A stretch of DNA of 58,732 bases from Herbaspirillum sp. LeCh32-8 (GCF_017814915.1 NZ_JAGIPZ010000004.1:129610-188341); one strand, 5' to 3'; shown: positions 30,797 to 40,398, counted from the first letter of the stretch. Numbers and translations are program-made. Notes: generated from the sequence alone by a model not told the origin.

Positions 30797-32368
30797 TCAG
30801 TGACGGAAGTGGCGGGTGCCGGTCAGCAGCATCACCACGTCGCGCTCGTTGGCGGCGTCGATCACCTCCTGGTCGCGCATGGAGCCGCCCGGGTGAATCA
30901 CGCAGGTAGCACCCGCGTCGACCACCACGTCCAGGCCGTCGCGGAACGGGAAGAACGCGTCCGACGCCACGGCCGAACCGGCCAGGGTCAGGCCGGCGTT
31001 CTGCGCCTTGATCGAGGCGATGCGGGCGGAGTCGATACGGCTCATCTGGCCGGCGCCGACGCCCAAGGTCATGCCGTTGCCGCAGAACACGATGGCGTTG
31101 GACTTCACGAACTTGGCCACGCGCCAGGCGAACATCAGGTCTTGCAGCTGTTGCGGGGTCGGCTGCTTCTTGCTGACCACCTTGACGTCAGCCAGCAGCA
31201 CGTTCTTGGCGTCCGGCGACTGCACCAGCAGGCCGCCGCCGACGCGCTTGAAGTCGTAGCCGTTCAGACCGCCGCCCAGCGGGATTTCCAGCAGGCGCAC
31301 GTTCTGCTTGGCGGCGAAGATCGCCTTGGCTTCGGCGCTGAAAGACGGCGCGATCAGCACTTCCAGGAATTGCTTGGCCACCGCTTCGGCGGCTGCGCCG
31401 TCGACTTCGCGGTTGAAGGCGATGATGCCGCCGAAGGCCGAGGTCGGGTCGGTCTGCAGGGCCTTGCTGTAGGCTTCCAGCGGATTGGCGCCGATCGCCA
31501 CGCCGCAGGGGTTGGCGTGCTTGATGATCACGCAGGCGGCTTCAGCGACCGGGTCGAAGCTCTTCACGCATTCCCACGCGGCGTCGGCGTCGGCGATGTT
31601 GTTGAAGGACAGTTCCTTGCCCTGCAGCTGGGTGTAGTTGGCCAGCGCGCCGTCGACCTTCTTGATGTCGCGGTAGAAGGCGGCGGTCTGGTGCGGGTTC
31701 TCGCCGTAGCGCATGTCCTGCACCTTCTCGAAGTGCACGTTCAGCGTGGCCGGATAGGCGCTGCGGGTGGCGTGCTGCTTGTCTTCGCCCAGCGAGGTGA
31801 AGTAGTTGGTGATGGCGCCGTCGTATTGCGCGGTGTGGGCGAACACCTTCTTGGCCAGCGCGAAGCGCTTTTCGTACGGCAGGTCGCCGCTGCCCTTCAG
31901 GTCGGCCAGCACGCCTTCGTAGTCGGTCGGATCGCAGATCACGATCACGTCCTTGTGGTTCTTGGCCGAGGAACGCAGCATGGCCGGGCCGCCGATGTCG
32001 ATGTTCTCGATCGCGTCTTCCAGCGAGCACTCTTGCTTGGCCACGGTCTGCTGGAACGGGTACAGGTTCACCACCACCATGTCGATGGTCGGGATGGCGT
32101 GCTTTTCCAGCGCGGCGACATGCTCGGGGAAATCGCGACGCGCCAGGATGCCGCCGTGCACCTTGGGATGCAGCGTCTTGACGCGGCCATCCAGCATTTC
32201 CGGGAAGCCGGTGTAGTCGGCCACTTCGGTGACGGGAACGCCGTTGTCGGCCAGCAGCTTGGCAGTGCCGCCGGTGGACAGGATGTTGACGCCCATGGCC
32301 GACAACGCGCGAGCGAAGTCGAGCACGCCGGCCTTGTCGGATACGGAAATGAGTGCTTGTTTGATCAT
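30797..32368 (-). CDS. purH: Bifunctional AICAR formyltransferase / IMP cyclohydrolase
   Basis: This 523-residue enzyme carries out the last two steps of IMP synthesis. The N-terminal IMP cyclohydrolase domain (about 1-200) shows [33 protein letters not shown] and VVVNLYPF. The C-terminal transformylase domain shows [13 protein letters not shown] [32 protein letters not shown] and the late DAFFPFRDG and [14 protein letters not shown] 32368 (MIKQALIS) is chosen. An in-frame TTG at 32377 would add three residues. It follows fis by 94 bases in the dusB-fis-purH order. Confidence 0.97.
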   Translation of the reverse strand: MIKQALISVSDKAGVLDFARALSAMGVNILSTGGTAKLLADNGVPVTEVADYTGFPEMLDGRVKTLHPKVHGGILARRDFPEHVAALEKHAIPTIDMVVVNLYPFQQTVAKQECSLEDAIENIDIGGPAMLRSSAKNHKDVIVICDPTDYEGVLADLKGSGDLPYEKRFALAKKVFAHTAQYDGAITNYFTSLGEDKQHATRSAYPATLNVHFEKVQDMRYGENPHQTAAFYRDIKKVDGALANYTQLQGKELSFNNIADADAAWECVKSFDPVAEAACVIIKHANPCGVAIGANPLEAYSKALQTDPTSAFGGIIAFNREVDGAAAEAVAKQFLEVLIAPSFSAEAKAIFAAKQNVRLLEIPLGGGLNGYDFKRVGGGLLVQSPDAKNVLLADVKVVSKKQPTPQQLQDLMFAWRVAKFVKSNAIVFCGNGMTLGVGAGQMSRIDSARIASIKAQNAGLTLAGSAVASDAFFPFRDGLDVVVDAGATCVIHPGGSMRDQEVIDAANERDVVMLLTGTRHFRH

Positions 32369-32462
32369 GGTAGGCAAGACTAGGTAAGGAAGATAAAAAC
32401 CTGAAAAACCGTTGGAATGAAACCCGTACAGTCGAGCGCGCCGGCGCCTGCCGGCACGCCGG

Positions 32463-32696
32463 CTACAGCAGGCCGTGCTGCTGCAATTTCTTGCGCAGCG
32501 TGTTGCGGTTGATGCCGAGAATCTCGGCGGCCTGGGACTGGTTGCCCTCGGCGCGCGCCATCACGGTCTCGAAGACCGGCTTCTCGACGGTCGACAAGAC
32601 CATCTCGTAGACGTTGGTGGGCAGTTGCTCGCCCAGATCCCGGAAGTATTTCTCCAGGCTCTTCTTGACGACATCCTCAATGCTTTCTTTGCTCAT
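32463..32696 (-). CDS. fis: Fis-family nucleoid protein
   Basis: This 77-residue protein ends in the Fis helix-turn-helix: [21 protein letters not shown]. The N-terminal half ([28 protein letters not shown]) forms the dimer helices. Fis bends DNA and controls many growth-phase genes. The short form, without the long N-terminal arm of the enterobacterial protein, is usual in betaproteobacteria. It sits between dusB and purH, with 224 bases to dusB in which I see no gene. Confidence 0.94.
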   Translation of the reverse strand: MSKESIEDVVKKSLEKYFRDLGEQLPTNVYEMVLSTVEKPVFETVMARAEGNQSQAAEILGINRNTLRKKLQQHGLL

Positions 32697-32920
32697 TGCT
32701 TTGCTGCTTCTGTTTTTATCGGCGCCGCCGCGGCCGTACGCAATCTGATGTTGCGTCCCCCGTGGACTGGTTTGTTTGCGACGTCGCCGTGCTGTTGATC
32801 AATTGCGCTTGTGCGCATCCGATTCGTCTTGTCCGCCTTGGCCGGACGGGCTCATGCAATGCTGCTGCCAATGATGCGCCCGCCTGCGCGGCATCCCTGT
32901 GCTTGGTCGATCCAGAAAAC

Positions 32921-33937
32921 TCAGGCCGCCAGCGCTACGTCCGCGAGGCCGTACTGCAAGCGCTCGCCATAGGCTGCCTGTCCTGCGAAGAATCCGCGCA
33001 CCGCCGCCAGCTGCTCGGCGCAATCCTCGATGCGGTTCATGCCGCGGCGGAATTGTTCGCCGCCCGGCAGGTCGCGCACGTACCAGCCAATGTGCTTGCG
33101 CGCGGTGCGCACGCCGAGGTAGTCGCCGTAGAACGCATAGTGCGCCTGCAGGTGCTCGGCCATCAGCTCCTCGACCTCGGTCACCAGCGGCGCCGGTAAA
33201 TACTCGCCGGTGCGCAGGAAGTGGTCGATCTCGCGGAAGATCCACGGCCGCCCCTGGGCGGCGCGACCGACCATGACGGCGTCGGCGCCGGTGACGCGCA
33301 ACACCTCGCGCGCCTTCTCGGGCGTGGTGACGTCGCCGTTGGCGACCACCGGGATCTTCACCGCGGCCTTGACCGCGGCAATGGTCTCGTACTCGGCATC
33401 GCCGCTGTAGCCGTCGGCGCGCGTGCGGCCGTGCAGCGTGAGCATGGCGATGCCGGCCTGTTCGGCCAGCGCAGCGATCTTCAGCGCGTTCTTGTTGGCG
33501 CGGTTCCAGCCGGTGCGAAACTTCAGCGTCACCGGCACGTCGACCGCGCCCACCACCGCATCAAGGATGCGCGCCACCAGGTCTTCGTCCTGCAACAGGG
33601 CCGAGCCGCACCAGCTGTTGCAGACCTTCTTGGCCGGGCAGCCCATGTTGATGTCGATGATCTGCGCGCCGCGTTCGACGTTGTACTTCGCGCTTTGCGC
33701 CAGCATCTCCGGATCGGCCCCGGCGATCTGCACCGCCTTGGGCTCCATCTCGCCGTCGTGGTTGATGCGGCGCGAAGTTTTCTCGCTATGCCACAGGCGC
33801 GGATCGGACGCCGCCATTTCGGACACGGCATAGCCTGCGCCCAGCTGCTTGCACAGCTGGCGGAACGGACGGTCGGTCACGCCCGCCATGGGGGCGACGA
33901 ACACGTTGTTTCGCAAGGAATACGGTCCAATGTTCAC
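32921..33937 (-). CDS. dusB: tRNA-dihydrouridine synthase DusB
   Basis: This 338-residue FMN enzyme reduces uridine in the tRNA D-loop. It shows VAPMAGVTDRPFR near the start, EPKAVQIAG, and DINMGCPAKKV with the catalytic Cys at about residue 100. LKFRTGW, LHGRTRADGYSG, IPVVANGDV, ADAVMVGRAAQGRPWIF and a C-terminal helical domain (RKHIGWY) follow. The only sensible start is GTG 33937 (MNIGPYSL when read as Met). There is no strong ribosome site before it. It leads the dusB-fis transcript, an old and conserved pairing. Confidence 0.95.
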   Translation of the reverse strand: MNIGPYSLRNNVFVAPMAGVTDRPFRQLCKQLGAGYAVSEMAASDPRLWHSEKTSRRINHDGEMEPKAVQIAGADPEMLAQSAKYNVERGAQIIDINMGCPAKKVCNSWCGSALLQDEDLVARILDAVVGAVDVPVTLKFRTGWNRANKNALKIAALAEQAGIAMLTLHGRTRADGYSGDAEYETIAAVKAAVKIPVVANGDVTTPEKAREVLRVTGADAVMVGRAAQGRPWIFREIDHFLRTGEYLPAPLVTEVEELMAEHLQAHYAFYGDYLGVRTARKHIGWYVRDLPGGEQFRRGMNRIEDCAEQLAAVRGFFAGQAAYGERLQYGLADVALAA

Positions 33938-33972
33938 GACGGAAATCAGGGGGAGTGCGGGGAAAGGGCGCT

Positions 33973-34017
33973 ATTTTAGCGCGATTGCGGGCCACGCCCA
34001 ACTAGAATCGGGCGTGG
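33973..34017 (-). promoter_or_regulatory. Predicted dusB-fis promoter with overlapping inverted repeat
   Basis: On the minus strand -35 TTGGGC (33996-34001), a 17-bp spacer and -10 TAAAAT (33973-33978) are well spaced. A perfect 8-bp inverted repeat CCACGCCC-N10-GGGCGTGG (33992-34017) covers the -35. An operator is possible. Confidence 0.55.
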
Positions 34018-34241
34018 TTACATCTTTGTGCCGCGTTTTGGAGTGATTATTTATTGAGCAGATTCAACTTCTTGCACATGTATCAAGACAAGCGGCTGCG
34101 GCGTTGCGTAAAAGTTTTTGTGAATATTTTCGGCGACGTGGGCAACAGCCCTTTTCGGCCTCCAAATGTCGTCCAACGTCGCCTAAATATTAGGCACGCA
34201 ACAACACTCTCCCATTTCACGGGAATCCATCGAAAACAACA
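34018..34241. other. AT-richer intergenic stretch without a supported gene
   Basis: Between the dusB promoter and the phosphatase terminator the DNA is less GC-rich than its surroundings. A 97-codon plus-strand frame (from 34054) has no recognisable features and runs into the phosphatase gene antisense, so I do not call it. Confidence 0.5.
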
Positions 34242-34275
34242 AGGCCGCCGTGCCCGGACAGGAACACGGCGGCCT
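34242..34275 (-). terminator. Terminator of the phosphatase gene
   Basis: An 11-bp perfect stem AGGCCGCCGTG / CACGGCGGCCT has a 12-base loop. On the minus strand it is followed by TTGTTGTTTT, 32 bases after the gene's stop. Confidence 0.85.
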
Positions 34276-34307
34276 CGTGATGACAGCAAACGGCGCTGGA
34301 TATCGCC

Positions 34308-34961
34308 TCAGCGGTCGACTTCGTCCAGGGTCTCGCGGTTGAGGTGACCGATCTCGCCCCAGGAGCGGATCTGCGCGCGCTCGCCGTCCCAGTGCAGGCG
34401 GTTGACGCTGGCGTTGAAGATGTCGAAGGTGCGCGGCTGCTCAAAGCCGGTGCCGCTGGCCCAGTGGTGCAGGCACTCCAGGACGCCGCCATGGGTGACG
34501 ATGGCCACCTTGCGGTAGCTCTTGCCGCCGCCGTCTAGCACGCGCCGCACGGCGTCGACCGAGCGCTGATAGAACTCGCGCATGGTCTCGGCTTCACGCT
34601 CCTCGCCGGCCGGGTAGCGCACATCCGGCGCGCGCGCCTTCCAGAGCTTGAAGGCCTCGGGGTATTTGGCCTCGATGTCGACGTGACGCAGACCCTCAAA
34701 AGCGCCGTAACAGCGCTCGCGCAGGCCGGCGTCGATGCCCACCTGCAGGCCGGTGGCGTCGGCCACCGCCTGCGCGGTGGCGCGGGCGCGCTGCAGGTCG
34801 CTGGCGAAGATGGCGTCGATGCCCTCCTCGGCCAGCGCCGCGCCCAGCGCCTGTACCTGACGCTCGCCGGCTTCGTTGAGCGGGATGTCGATGTGGCCCT
34901 GGATGCGCTTGTCCACGTTCCAGGCGGTTTCGCCGTGGCGAATCAGCAGTATGTCAGTCAT
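34308..34961 (-). CDS. Histidine phosphatase family protein (GpmB/phosphoglycerate-mutase-like)
   Basis: This 217-residue protein begins MTDILLIRHGETAWN, with catalytic His at residue 9 in the RHGE motif. The partner motif VTHGGVLECL holds the second catalytic His in the last third. SDLQRARATAQ and LRERCYGAFEGL are typical of cofactor-independent broad phosphatases related to phosphoglycerate mutase. The sequence cannot separate true mutase (GpmB) from phosphatase. It is last of a minus-strand run from tyrS and dtd, 28 bases after the PEBP-family gene, and is closed by a strong terminator. Confidence 0.88.
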   Translation of the reverse strand: MTDILLIRHGETAWNVDKRIQGHIDIPLNEAGERQVQALGAALAEEGIDAIFASDLQRARATAQAVADATGLQVGIDAGLRERCYGAFEGLRHVDIEAKYPEAFKLWKARAPDVRYPAGEEREAETMREFYQRSVDAVRRVLDGGGKSYRKVAIVTHGGVLECLHHWASGTGFEQPRTFDIFNASVNRLHWDGERAQIRSWGEIGHLNRETLDEVDR

Positions 34962-34989
34962 GCGTTGCGATGCTTGTGTCGGCGCGCGC

Positions 34990-35631
34990 TCAACGCGTGG
35001 CCTTGGGATTGAGCGTGTATAGGCCGGTGATGGCGGCGTGTTCCAGCACGTGGTCGCGCAAGGCGGTCACCACCACCGAGCCTTCCAGATTACCGACCAC
35101 CGGCAACTGCTCTACGTCCAGCGCGTAAAGCGTGAAGATGTAGCGATGCACCAGCGCGTCGTTCCACGGCGGGCAAGGGCCGTCGTAACCGAAATAGTCG
35201 CCGCGCATGTCGCCGTCGCCGGCGAACCAGCCGGTGTAGTCGTTGATGCCCTGGCGCGCGCCCGGCATGGTGTCGCCCAGCACCGCCGGCCCCGGCTTGC
35301 CGCGCGCGGTCACGCCGTTGCTGAACTGGCCGGCCTTGATCTGCGATACCGACGGAGGGATGTCCACCAGCGCCCAGTGATAGAAGTCCACGCGGGGCAG
35401 CTCCAGCGGCACGGTCTTGCCTTCCTGGTTGACGTCGTCGCCGCGCGAAGGCACGTCGGGGTCATGCACCACCAGCGCCAGCGATTTGGTGCCGGCCGGC
35501 AGCTCGCTCCAGGCGAAGTGCGGATTGCGGTTGGAAGATAAGGCGACATGGGTCTTGGGATCCGCCACGGCGAATGCGAACTCGCCCGGGATGGTGTCGC
35601 CGTCCTTGAAAGAATCGCTCCAGAATTTCAT
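34990..35631 (-). CDS. YbhB/YbcL-type PEBP-family protein
   Basis: This 213-residue protein is of the Raf-kinase-inhibitor-like (phosphatidylethanolamine-binding) family. Visible motifs are NRNPHFAWSELPAGTKSLALVVHDPDVP (ligand-pocket DPD), FYHWALVDIP, GYDGPCPPWND and HRYIFTLYALDV. No signal peptide is visible, so it is likely cytoplasmic. In bacteria the role is unclear. A small-molecule or phosphate-type ligand pocket is known for the fold. It sits between dtd (102-base gap) and the phosphatase gene on the same strand. Confidence 0.88.
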   Translation of the reverse strand: MKFWSDSFKDGDTIPGEFAFAVADPKTHVALSSNRNPHFAWSELPAGTKSLALVVHDPDVPSRGDDVNQEGKTVPLELPRVDFYHWALVDIPPSVSQIKAGQFSNGVTARGKPGPAVLGDTMPGARQGINDYTGWFAGDGDMRGDYFGYDGPCPPWNDALVHRYIFTLYALDVEQLPVVGNLEGSVVVTALRDHVLEHAAITGLYTLNPKATR

Positions 35632-35733
35632 GTCGCCTCCTCAGAAGAATGAACCGAATTCAAACGCTTTGACAAACCAGATGGGGATGGCCGGGCCGCC
35701 TTCAACCGTCGTCCTCAACTGCCGGTTGCCCCC

Positions 35734-36195
35734 TCAGGCCGGAACCTTGGGCTTGACCTGCAGCCAGAAGGTGACCGGGCCGTCGTTGGTCAGCGACACC
35801 TTCATGTCGGCGCCGAAGCGGCCGGTGCCGACCCAGGCGTCGCCATGACGCACGCGCGCCTGCGCCACGAAGTGGTCGAACAGCTGGCGGCCCAGCTCGG
35901 GGGCTGCGGCCGGCGTGAACGAGGGCCGCGTGCCGGAATTGGTGTCGGCCGCCAACGTAAATTGCGGCACAAGCAACAGGCCACCTTGCAGGTCGGCAAC
36001 GCTGCGGTTCATCTTGCCGGCCTCATCGGCGAACACGCGATAGGCCAGCAGCTTGGTCAGCAGCGCATCGGCGTCGGCCGGGGTGTCGTTGCGCTCGGCG
36101 CAGACCAGCACCATCAGGCCGGCATCGATGGCGCCGACGGTTTCCCCATCCACTACGACAGCCGCATGGCTGACTCGTTGCAGCAGCGCGATCAT
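35734..36195 (-). CDS. dtd: D-aminoacyl-tRNA deacylase
   Basis: This 153-residue enzyme removes D-amino acids (and mischarged Gly) from tRNA. The start [17 protein letters not shown] is standard. The two active-site motifs are present: [11 protein letters not shown] with [11 protein letters not shown], and [10 protein letters not shown] with the Gly-Pro that gives chiral proofreading. It starts 12 bases after the tyrS stop, a sensible pairing because TyrRS can charge D-tyrosine. It is very likely co-transcribed with tyrS. Confidence 0.95.
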   Translation of the reverse strand: MIALLQRVSHAAVVVDGETVGAIDAGLMVLVCAERNDTPADADALLTKLLAYRVFADEAGKMNRSVADLQGGLLLVPQFTLAADTNSGTRPSFTPAAAPELGRQLFDHFVAQARVRHGDAWVGTGRFGADMKVSLTNDGPVTFWLQVKPKVPA

Positions 36196-36207
36196 CGCCG
36201 AACGCGC

Positions 36208-37491
36208 TTACGCCAGCGTGACGCGCGCGAACTTGCGCTTGCCGACCTGGACCACGAACTGGCCGGCCTCGACCTTCAGACCCTTGTCGCTGATGACCGC
36301 GCCGTCGATGCGCACGCCGCCCTGCTCGACCATGCGCAGCGCTTCCGAGGTGGAGGCGCACAGGTTGGCCTGCTTCAGCAGCTGGCCGATGCCCAGCGGC
36401 GCGCCCGACAGCGCAACTTCCGGAATGTCGTCAGGGATGCCGCCCTTGGAGCGGTTGACAAAGTCGGCCAGCGCGTCCTCAGCGGCCTGCTGCGAGTGGA
36501 AGCGCGCGACGATTTCCTGCGCCAGCGCGACCTTGATGTCACGCGGGTTCTTGCCGGCCCCGACCTCAGCCTTGAAGGCGGCGATCTCGGCGATGGAGCG
36601 GAACGACAGCAGGTCGTAGTAGCGCCACATCATCACGTCGGAAATGCTCATCACCTTGGCGAACATGGTGTTGGCCGGCTCGGTGATGCCGATGTAGTTG
36701 CCCTTGGACTTGGACATCTTTTCCACGCCGTCCAGGCCTTCCAAGAGCGGCATGGTCAGGATGCACTGCGGCTCCTGGCCCCAGTCCTTCTGCAGTTCGC
36801 GCCCCACCAGCAGGTTGAACTTCTGGTCGGTGCCGCCCAGTTCCAGGTCGGACTTCAGCGCCACCGAGTCGTAACCCTGCATCAGCGGGTAGAGGAACTC
36901 ATGCACCGAGATCGGCGTGCCTTCCTTGAAGCGCTTGGTGAAATCGTCGCGCTCCATCATGCGCGCCACGGTGTAGCGCGAGGCCAGCTGGATCATGCCG
37001 CGGCTGCCCAGCGGGTCGCACCATTCGGAGTTGTAGCGGATCTCGGTCTTGCTCGGATCCAGCACCAGGCTGGCCTGGGCGAAGTAAGTCTTGGCATTGA
37101 CTTCGATCTGCTCGCGCGTCAACGGCGGACGGGTGGCGTTGCGGCCGGACGGGTCGCCGATCATCGAGGTGAAGTCGCCGATCAGGAAGATCACCTGATG
37201 GCCCAGGTTTTGCAGCTGGCGCATCTTGTTGAGCACCACGGTGTGACCCAGATGCAGGTCGGGCGCGGTCGGATCCAGTCCCAGCTTGATGCGCAGCGGC
37301 TGGCCGCTCTGCTCGGAGCGCGCCAGCTTCTGGGCGAATTCGCTTTCGATGAGCAGCTCATCCACGCCGCGGCGGGCGATGGCCATCGCCTCCTGAACTT
37401 TGTCGCTCAACGGCAAGGGCGCGTTGGCCGACGCGTTAACGGATGAGCTTGGGGCCGCGTTGGCGGGGGTAGAAGACTGGTCTGCGTTCAT
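36208..37491 (-). CDS. tyrS: Tyrosine-tRNA ligase (TyrZ/TyrS2-like)
   Basis: This 427-residue class I synthetase shows [17 protein letters not shown] (HIGH signature HLGH), [13 protein letters not shown], the tyrosine-specific helix [24 protein letters not shown], and EKMSKSKGN. An S4 RNA-binding domain ends the protein ([33 protein letters not shown]). The order and spacing fit the longer bacterial TyrRS group. ATG 37491 is chosen. The first 28 residues are a Ser/Ala/Asn-rich tail not needed for the fold. It leads the tyrS-dtd-PEBP-phosphatase run and diverges from the M23 gene. Confidence 0.95.
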   Translation of the reverse strand: MNADQSSTPANAAPSSSVNASANAPLPLSDKVQEAMAIARRGVDELLIESEFAQKLARSEQSGQPLRIKLGLDPTAPDLHLGHTVVLNKMRQLQNLGHQVIFLIGDFTSMIGDPSGRNATRPPLTREQIEVNAKTYFAQASLVLDPSKTEIRYNSEWCDPLGSRGMIQLASRYTVARMMERDDFTKRFKEGTPISVHEFLYPLMQGYDSVALKSDLELGGTDQKFNLLVGRELQKDWGQEPQCILTMPLLEGLDGVEKMSKSKGNYIGITEPANTMFAKVMSISDVMMWRYYDLLSFRSIAEIAAFKAEVGAGKNPRDIKVALAQEIVARFHSQQAAEDALADFVNRSKGGIPDDIPEVALSGAPLGIGQLLKQANLCASTSEALRMVEQGGVRIDGAVISDKGLKVEAGQFVVQVGKRKFARVTLA

Positions 37492-37544
37492 CGATATAAC
37501 TAAAAAATAGGCATTTGTAGGACAGTGCCGCGAATGCGTGTTGC

Positions 37545-37550
37545 TATAAT
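37545..37550 (+). promoter_or_regulatory. Predicted -10 box of the M23 peptidase leader
   Basis: TATAAT stands in GTTGCTATAATTCC. The -35 is weak. RNA would start near 37557, leaving a leader of about 169 bases. Confidence 0.55.
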
Positions 37551-37556
37551 TCCGAC

Positions 37557-37725
37557 TTTCGTTTTTCTGCTGAGCGCCTGGACGCGGCCTTAGAAGCTCA
37601 CCAGCAGAGAGTGCATTCACATCCAGGCGGACGTTTCGCGGGTGCAACACGGCGGGGGGACAGTAACGCCGTATTGCCAATAGACGCGTCATCCGCTGCG
37701 GAAACGTCAGATTTTAACGTATTGC
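37557..37725 (+). ncRNA. Candidate structured 5' leader of the M23 peptidase gene
   Basis: Three long-range pairings are visible. CTGCTGAGC (37567-37575) pairs with GCTCACCAGCAG (37596-37607). CGCCTGGA (37575-37582) pairs with TCCAGGCG (37622-37629). GACGTTTC (37630-37637) pairs with GAAACGTC (37701-37708). The second pairs the loop of the first with a downstream strand, so the two are pseudoknotted or alternative. The last stem ends 17 bases before the ATG, and no clear ribosome site is seen. It matches no RNA family I recognise. Confidence 0.4.
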
Positions 37726-39120
37726 ATGTTCCCACAAGATAAATTCAAGCGCGTCACGTCCCGATGCATCTCCGTCCTCCAGTCCACGCACCACAAAATC
37801 GCCGGCTCCTCGCCTAAGACCCGCATCGTCGGCGCGAGCGCCCTGTTCCTGGCCGCGTTCACCATCGGCGCCGCGGGTTTTGCGCCGGCCGAGCCGGACA
37901 TGAAGGACGCCCCGGTCAACCCGATTTCCAAGGATCTGGCCCTGCCCGACCTGCAGTCGCAGATCGCCTCGCTGGAAGAGAATTCGCAGTATTACGTCAA
38001 TGAAGAGAAGGTGCGCACCGGCGACACCCTGGCCGCGCTGCTGAACCGCCTGGGCGTGGACGACGACGAAGCCGCCAGCTTCATCAAGTCCGATACGCTG
38101 GCGCGTTCGGTGATGCAGCTGCGCGCCGGCAAGCGCGTGGTGGCCCAGACCGACGAGAACGGCGAGCTGATCAAGCTGTCGGCCACCCTGGACGACGGCG
38201 GCGACGCGCCGCGCAACCTGGTGGTCTCGCGCGAAGGCGGCCACCTGAAGGCCGACGCCGTGCCCGCCGTGCTGGAGCGCCGCGTCGAGATGCGCGCCGG
38301 CACCATCTTCTCCTCGCTGTTCGCCGCCACCGATTCGGCGCAGATCCCCGACACCGTGGCCATGCAACTGGTCGACATGTTCGCCACCAACATCAATTTC
38401 GCCTCCGACCTGCGCCGCGGCGACCGCTTCAACGTGGTCTACGAGACATTCTGGCAAAACGGCGACCTGGTGCGTACCGGCCGCGTACTGGCGGGCGAAT
38501 TCGACAACGCCGGCAACCGCTACCAGGCCGTGTGGTTCAACGACCCGGCCAGCAAGACCGGCGGCGGCGGTTACTACGCCTTCGACGGCAAGTCGCTCAA
38601 GAAAGCCTTCCTGAAGTCGCCGCTGGCCTTCACCCGGATTTCCTCCGGATTCTCGATGCGCCTGCACCCGATCCTGGGCAAGTGGAAGCAGCACACCGGC
38701 GTCGACTTCGCCGCGCCCACCGGCACCCCGATCCATGCAGCCGCCGACGGCGTGGTCGACTTCGTCGGCCAGCAAAACGGCTACGGCAATATCGTCGTGA
38801 TCAAGCACTGGAGCGGCTACTCGACCGCCTACGGCCACATGAGCCGCTTCGCCTCGGGCATAAAGAAGGGCATGAAGATCAGCCAGAACGACGTGATCGG
38901 CTTCGTCGGCATGACCGGCTGGGCCACCGGCCCGCACCTGCACTACGAGTTCCGCGTCAACAACCAGCCGCGCAATCCGCTGTCGGTCGATGTGCCCAAC
39001 AACCAGGCGCTGACCGGCCCGCAGATGAAGAGCTTCCGCGCCGTGGCCGACGACATGCAGCACCGCATGGCCATGCTGCGCGTGCCGGGCGCACCGGACG
39101 TGAAGCTGGCGTCCAGGTAA
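37726..39120 (+). CDS. M23-family peptidoglycan endopeptidase (MepM/YebA-like)
   Basis: This 464-residue protein has an N-terminal membrane or signal-anchor segment at about 34-52 (IVGASALFLAAFTIGAAGFA). A LysM/OapA-like region follows (VRTGDTLAALLNRLGVDDDEA). A DUF-like linker with RRGDRFNVVYE comes next. The C-terminal zinc-peptidase domain shows FSMRLHPILGKWKQHTGVDFAAPTGTP (HxxxD) and PHLHYEF (HxH), with GYGNIVVIKHW between. All metal ligands are present, so it should cleave peptide cross-links for wall growth. ATG 37726 lacks a clear ribosome site and follows a structured leader. anmK, for recycling of anhydro-muropeptides, is next. Confidence 0.9.
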   Translation: MFPQDKFKRVTSRCISVLQSTHHKIAGSSPKTRIVGASALFLAAFTIGAAGFAPAEPDMKDAPVNPISKDLALPDLQSQIASLEENSQYYVNEEKVRTGDTLAALLNRLGVDDDEAASFIKSDTLARSVMQLRAGKRVVAQTDENGELIKLSATLDDGGDAPRNLVVSREGGHLKADAVPAVLERRVEMRAGTIFSSLFAATDSAQIPDTVAMQLVDMFATNINFASDLRRGDRFNVVYETFWQNGDLVRTGRVLAGEFDNAGNRYQAVWFNDPASKTGGGGYYAFDGKSLKKAFLKSPLAFTRISSGFSMRLHPILGKWKQHTGVDFAAPTGTPIHAAADGVVDFVGQQNGYGNIVVIKHWSGYSTAYGHMSRFASGIKKGMKISQNDVIGFVGMTGWATGPHLHYEFRVNNQPRNPLSVDVPNNQALTGPQMKSFRAVADDMQHRMAMLRVPGAPDVKLASR

Positions 39121-39139
39121 TTCGCCGGCACCTGTATCG

Positions 39140-39180
39140 GGGCGGTCGCTGTAGAATCAGCGACCGCCCTTTTTCTTTTT
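39140..39180 (+). terminator. Hairpin and T-run between the M23 gene and anmK
   Basis: A perfect 12-bp stem GGGCGGTCGCTG / CAGCGACCGCCC is followed by TTTTTTCTTTTT. The loop is TAGAAT (39152-39157), itself a good -10 box. The T-run ends only 7 bases before the anmK ATG. Confidence 0.8.
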
Positions 39181-39187
39181 GCGCGCC

Positions 39188-40312
39188 ATGCCAGATACCT
39201 CCACTCTTTACATCGGCCTGATGTCCGGCACCAGCCTCGACGGCGTCGACGGCGTGCTGGCCGACTTCGGCGCCGGCGATGCCATCACCTCCACGCTGGC
39301 GGCGGCTTATGTACCCTTCCCCGACCACCTGCGCGCCGACCTGATGGCGCTGCAGGCCGCCGGCCCCAACGAGATCGAGCGCGAAGCGCTGGCCGCCAAT
39401 GCGCTGGCCGTGCATTACGCCGACTGCGTGGCGCAGCTGCTGCACCAAAGCGGCAAGAGCGCCGCCGATATCCGCATGGTGGGCGTGCACGGCCAGACCA
39501 TCCGCCATCGCCCCGAGCTGGGCTTCACGCGCCAGACCAACAATCCGGCGCTGCTGGCCGAACTGACCGGGATCAACGTGGCGGCCGATTTCCGCAGCCG
39601 CGACGTCGCCGCCGGCGGCCAGGGCGCGCCGCTGGTGCCGGCCTTCCACCGCGCCGTGTTCGGCGACGACAGCGAGTCGCGGGTGGTGGTCAACATCGGC
39701 GGCATCGCCAACCTGAGCATCCTGCCGGCCGGCGCCGGACAGGGCACCACCGGCTTCGATACCGGCCCCGGCAATGCGTTGATGGACGGCTGGGTCCTGC
39801 TGCATCAGGGCCGCCCGTACGATGCCAACGGCGACTGGGGCGCCTCGGGCACGGTGCACGCCGGCCTGCTGGCGCAACTGCGCGACGCCGCCTTCTTCCG
39901 CCTGGCGCCGCCCAAGAGTTCGGGCCGCGACCTGTTCAACCTGGACTGGCTGCAGGCGGCGCTGCAGCGCACCGGCGAAGCCGTGGCCCCGGCCGATGTG
40001 CAGGCCTCGCTGACCATGCTGACCGCCGGCACCATCGCCGACGCCATCATCGGCCATGCGCCCGACGCGCGCAAAGTCTACATCTGCGGCGGCGGCGCCG
40101 AGAACGAGTTCCTGATGCGCCTGCTGCGCCAGGCGCTGGACGGGCGCGCCGAGGTGCAATCGACGGCGCTGCTGGGCGTAGCGCCCAACCGGGTGGAAGC
40201 GCTGGCCTTCGCCTGGCTGGCGCGCCGCTTCGACCGTCGCCTGCCGGGCAACCTGCCGGCCGTGACCGGCGCGCGGGGCCTGCGTGTACTGGGGGCGCTG
40301 TATCCGGCGTGA
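39188..40312 (+). CDS. anmK: Anhydro-N-acetylmuramic acid kinase
   Basis: This 374-residue sugar kinase converts anhydro-MurNAc plus ATP to MurNAc-6-phosphate in wall recycling. It shows [17 protein letters not shown] at the start, [71 protein letters not shown] and [13 protein letters not shown]. The length is close to the E. coli enzyme. ATG 39188 fits the family, but no ribosome site is present. The codon is preceded directly by the T-run of the upstream hairpin. Expression may come from a promoter with its -10 in that loop, giving a very short leader. Confidence 0.95.
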   Translation: MPDTSTLYIGLMSGTSLDGVDGVLADFGAGDAITSTLAAAYVPFPDHLRADLMALQAAGPNEIEREALAANALAVHYADCVAQLLHQSGKSAADIRMVGVHGQTIRHRPELGFTRQTNNPALLAELTGINVAADFRSRDVAAGGQGAPLVPAFHRAVFGDDSESRVVVNIGGIANLSILPAGAGQGTTGFDTGPGNALMDGWVLLHQGRPYDANGDWGASGTVHAGLLAQLRDAAFFRLAPPKSSGRDLFNLDWLQAALQRTGEAVAPADVQASLTMLTAGTIADAIIGHAPDARKVYICGGGAENEFLMRLLRQALDGRAEVQSTALLGVAPNRVEALAFAWLARRFDRRLPGNLPAVTGARGLRVLGALYPA

Positions 40313-40325
40313 TCCGCGCGTGCGC

Positions 40326-40361
40326 CAATAAAAATCCCCGCCAAGGCGGGGATTTTTATTG
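40326..40361. terminator. Bidirectional terminator between anmK and lipoprotein gene
   Basis: A perfect 17-bp stem CAATAAAAATCCCCGCC / GGCGGGGATTTTTATTG has an AA loop. It serves two convergent genes. Confidence 0.93.
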
Positions 40362-40398
40362 CGCCGACCGCAGGACCGACATGGCGATCCCGAAGCGA

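Noticed and set aside
34054..34347. A 97-codon plus-strand frame downstream of dusB
   Set aside because: There is no similarity I recognise, it crosses the phosphatase terminator and it overlaps that gene antisense.
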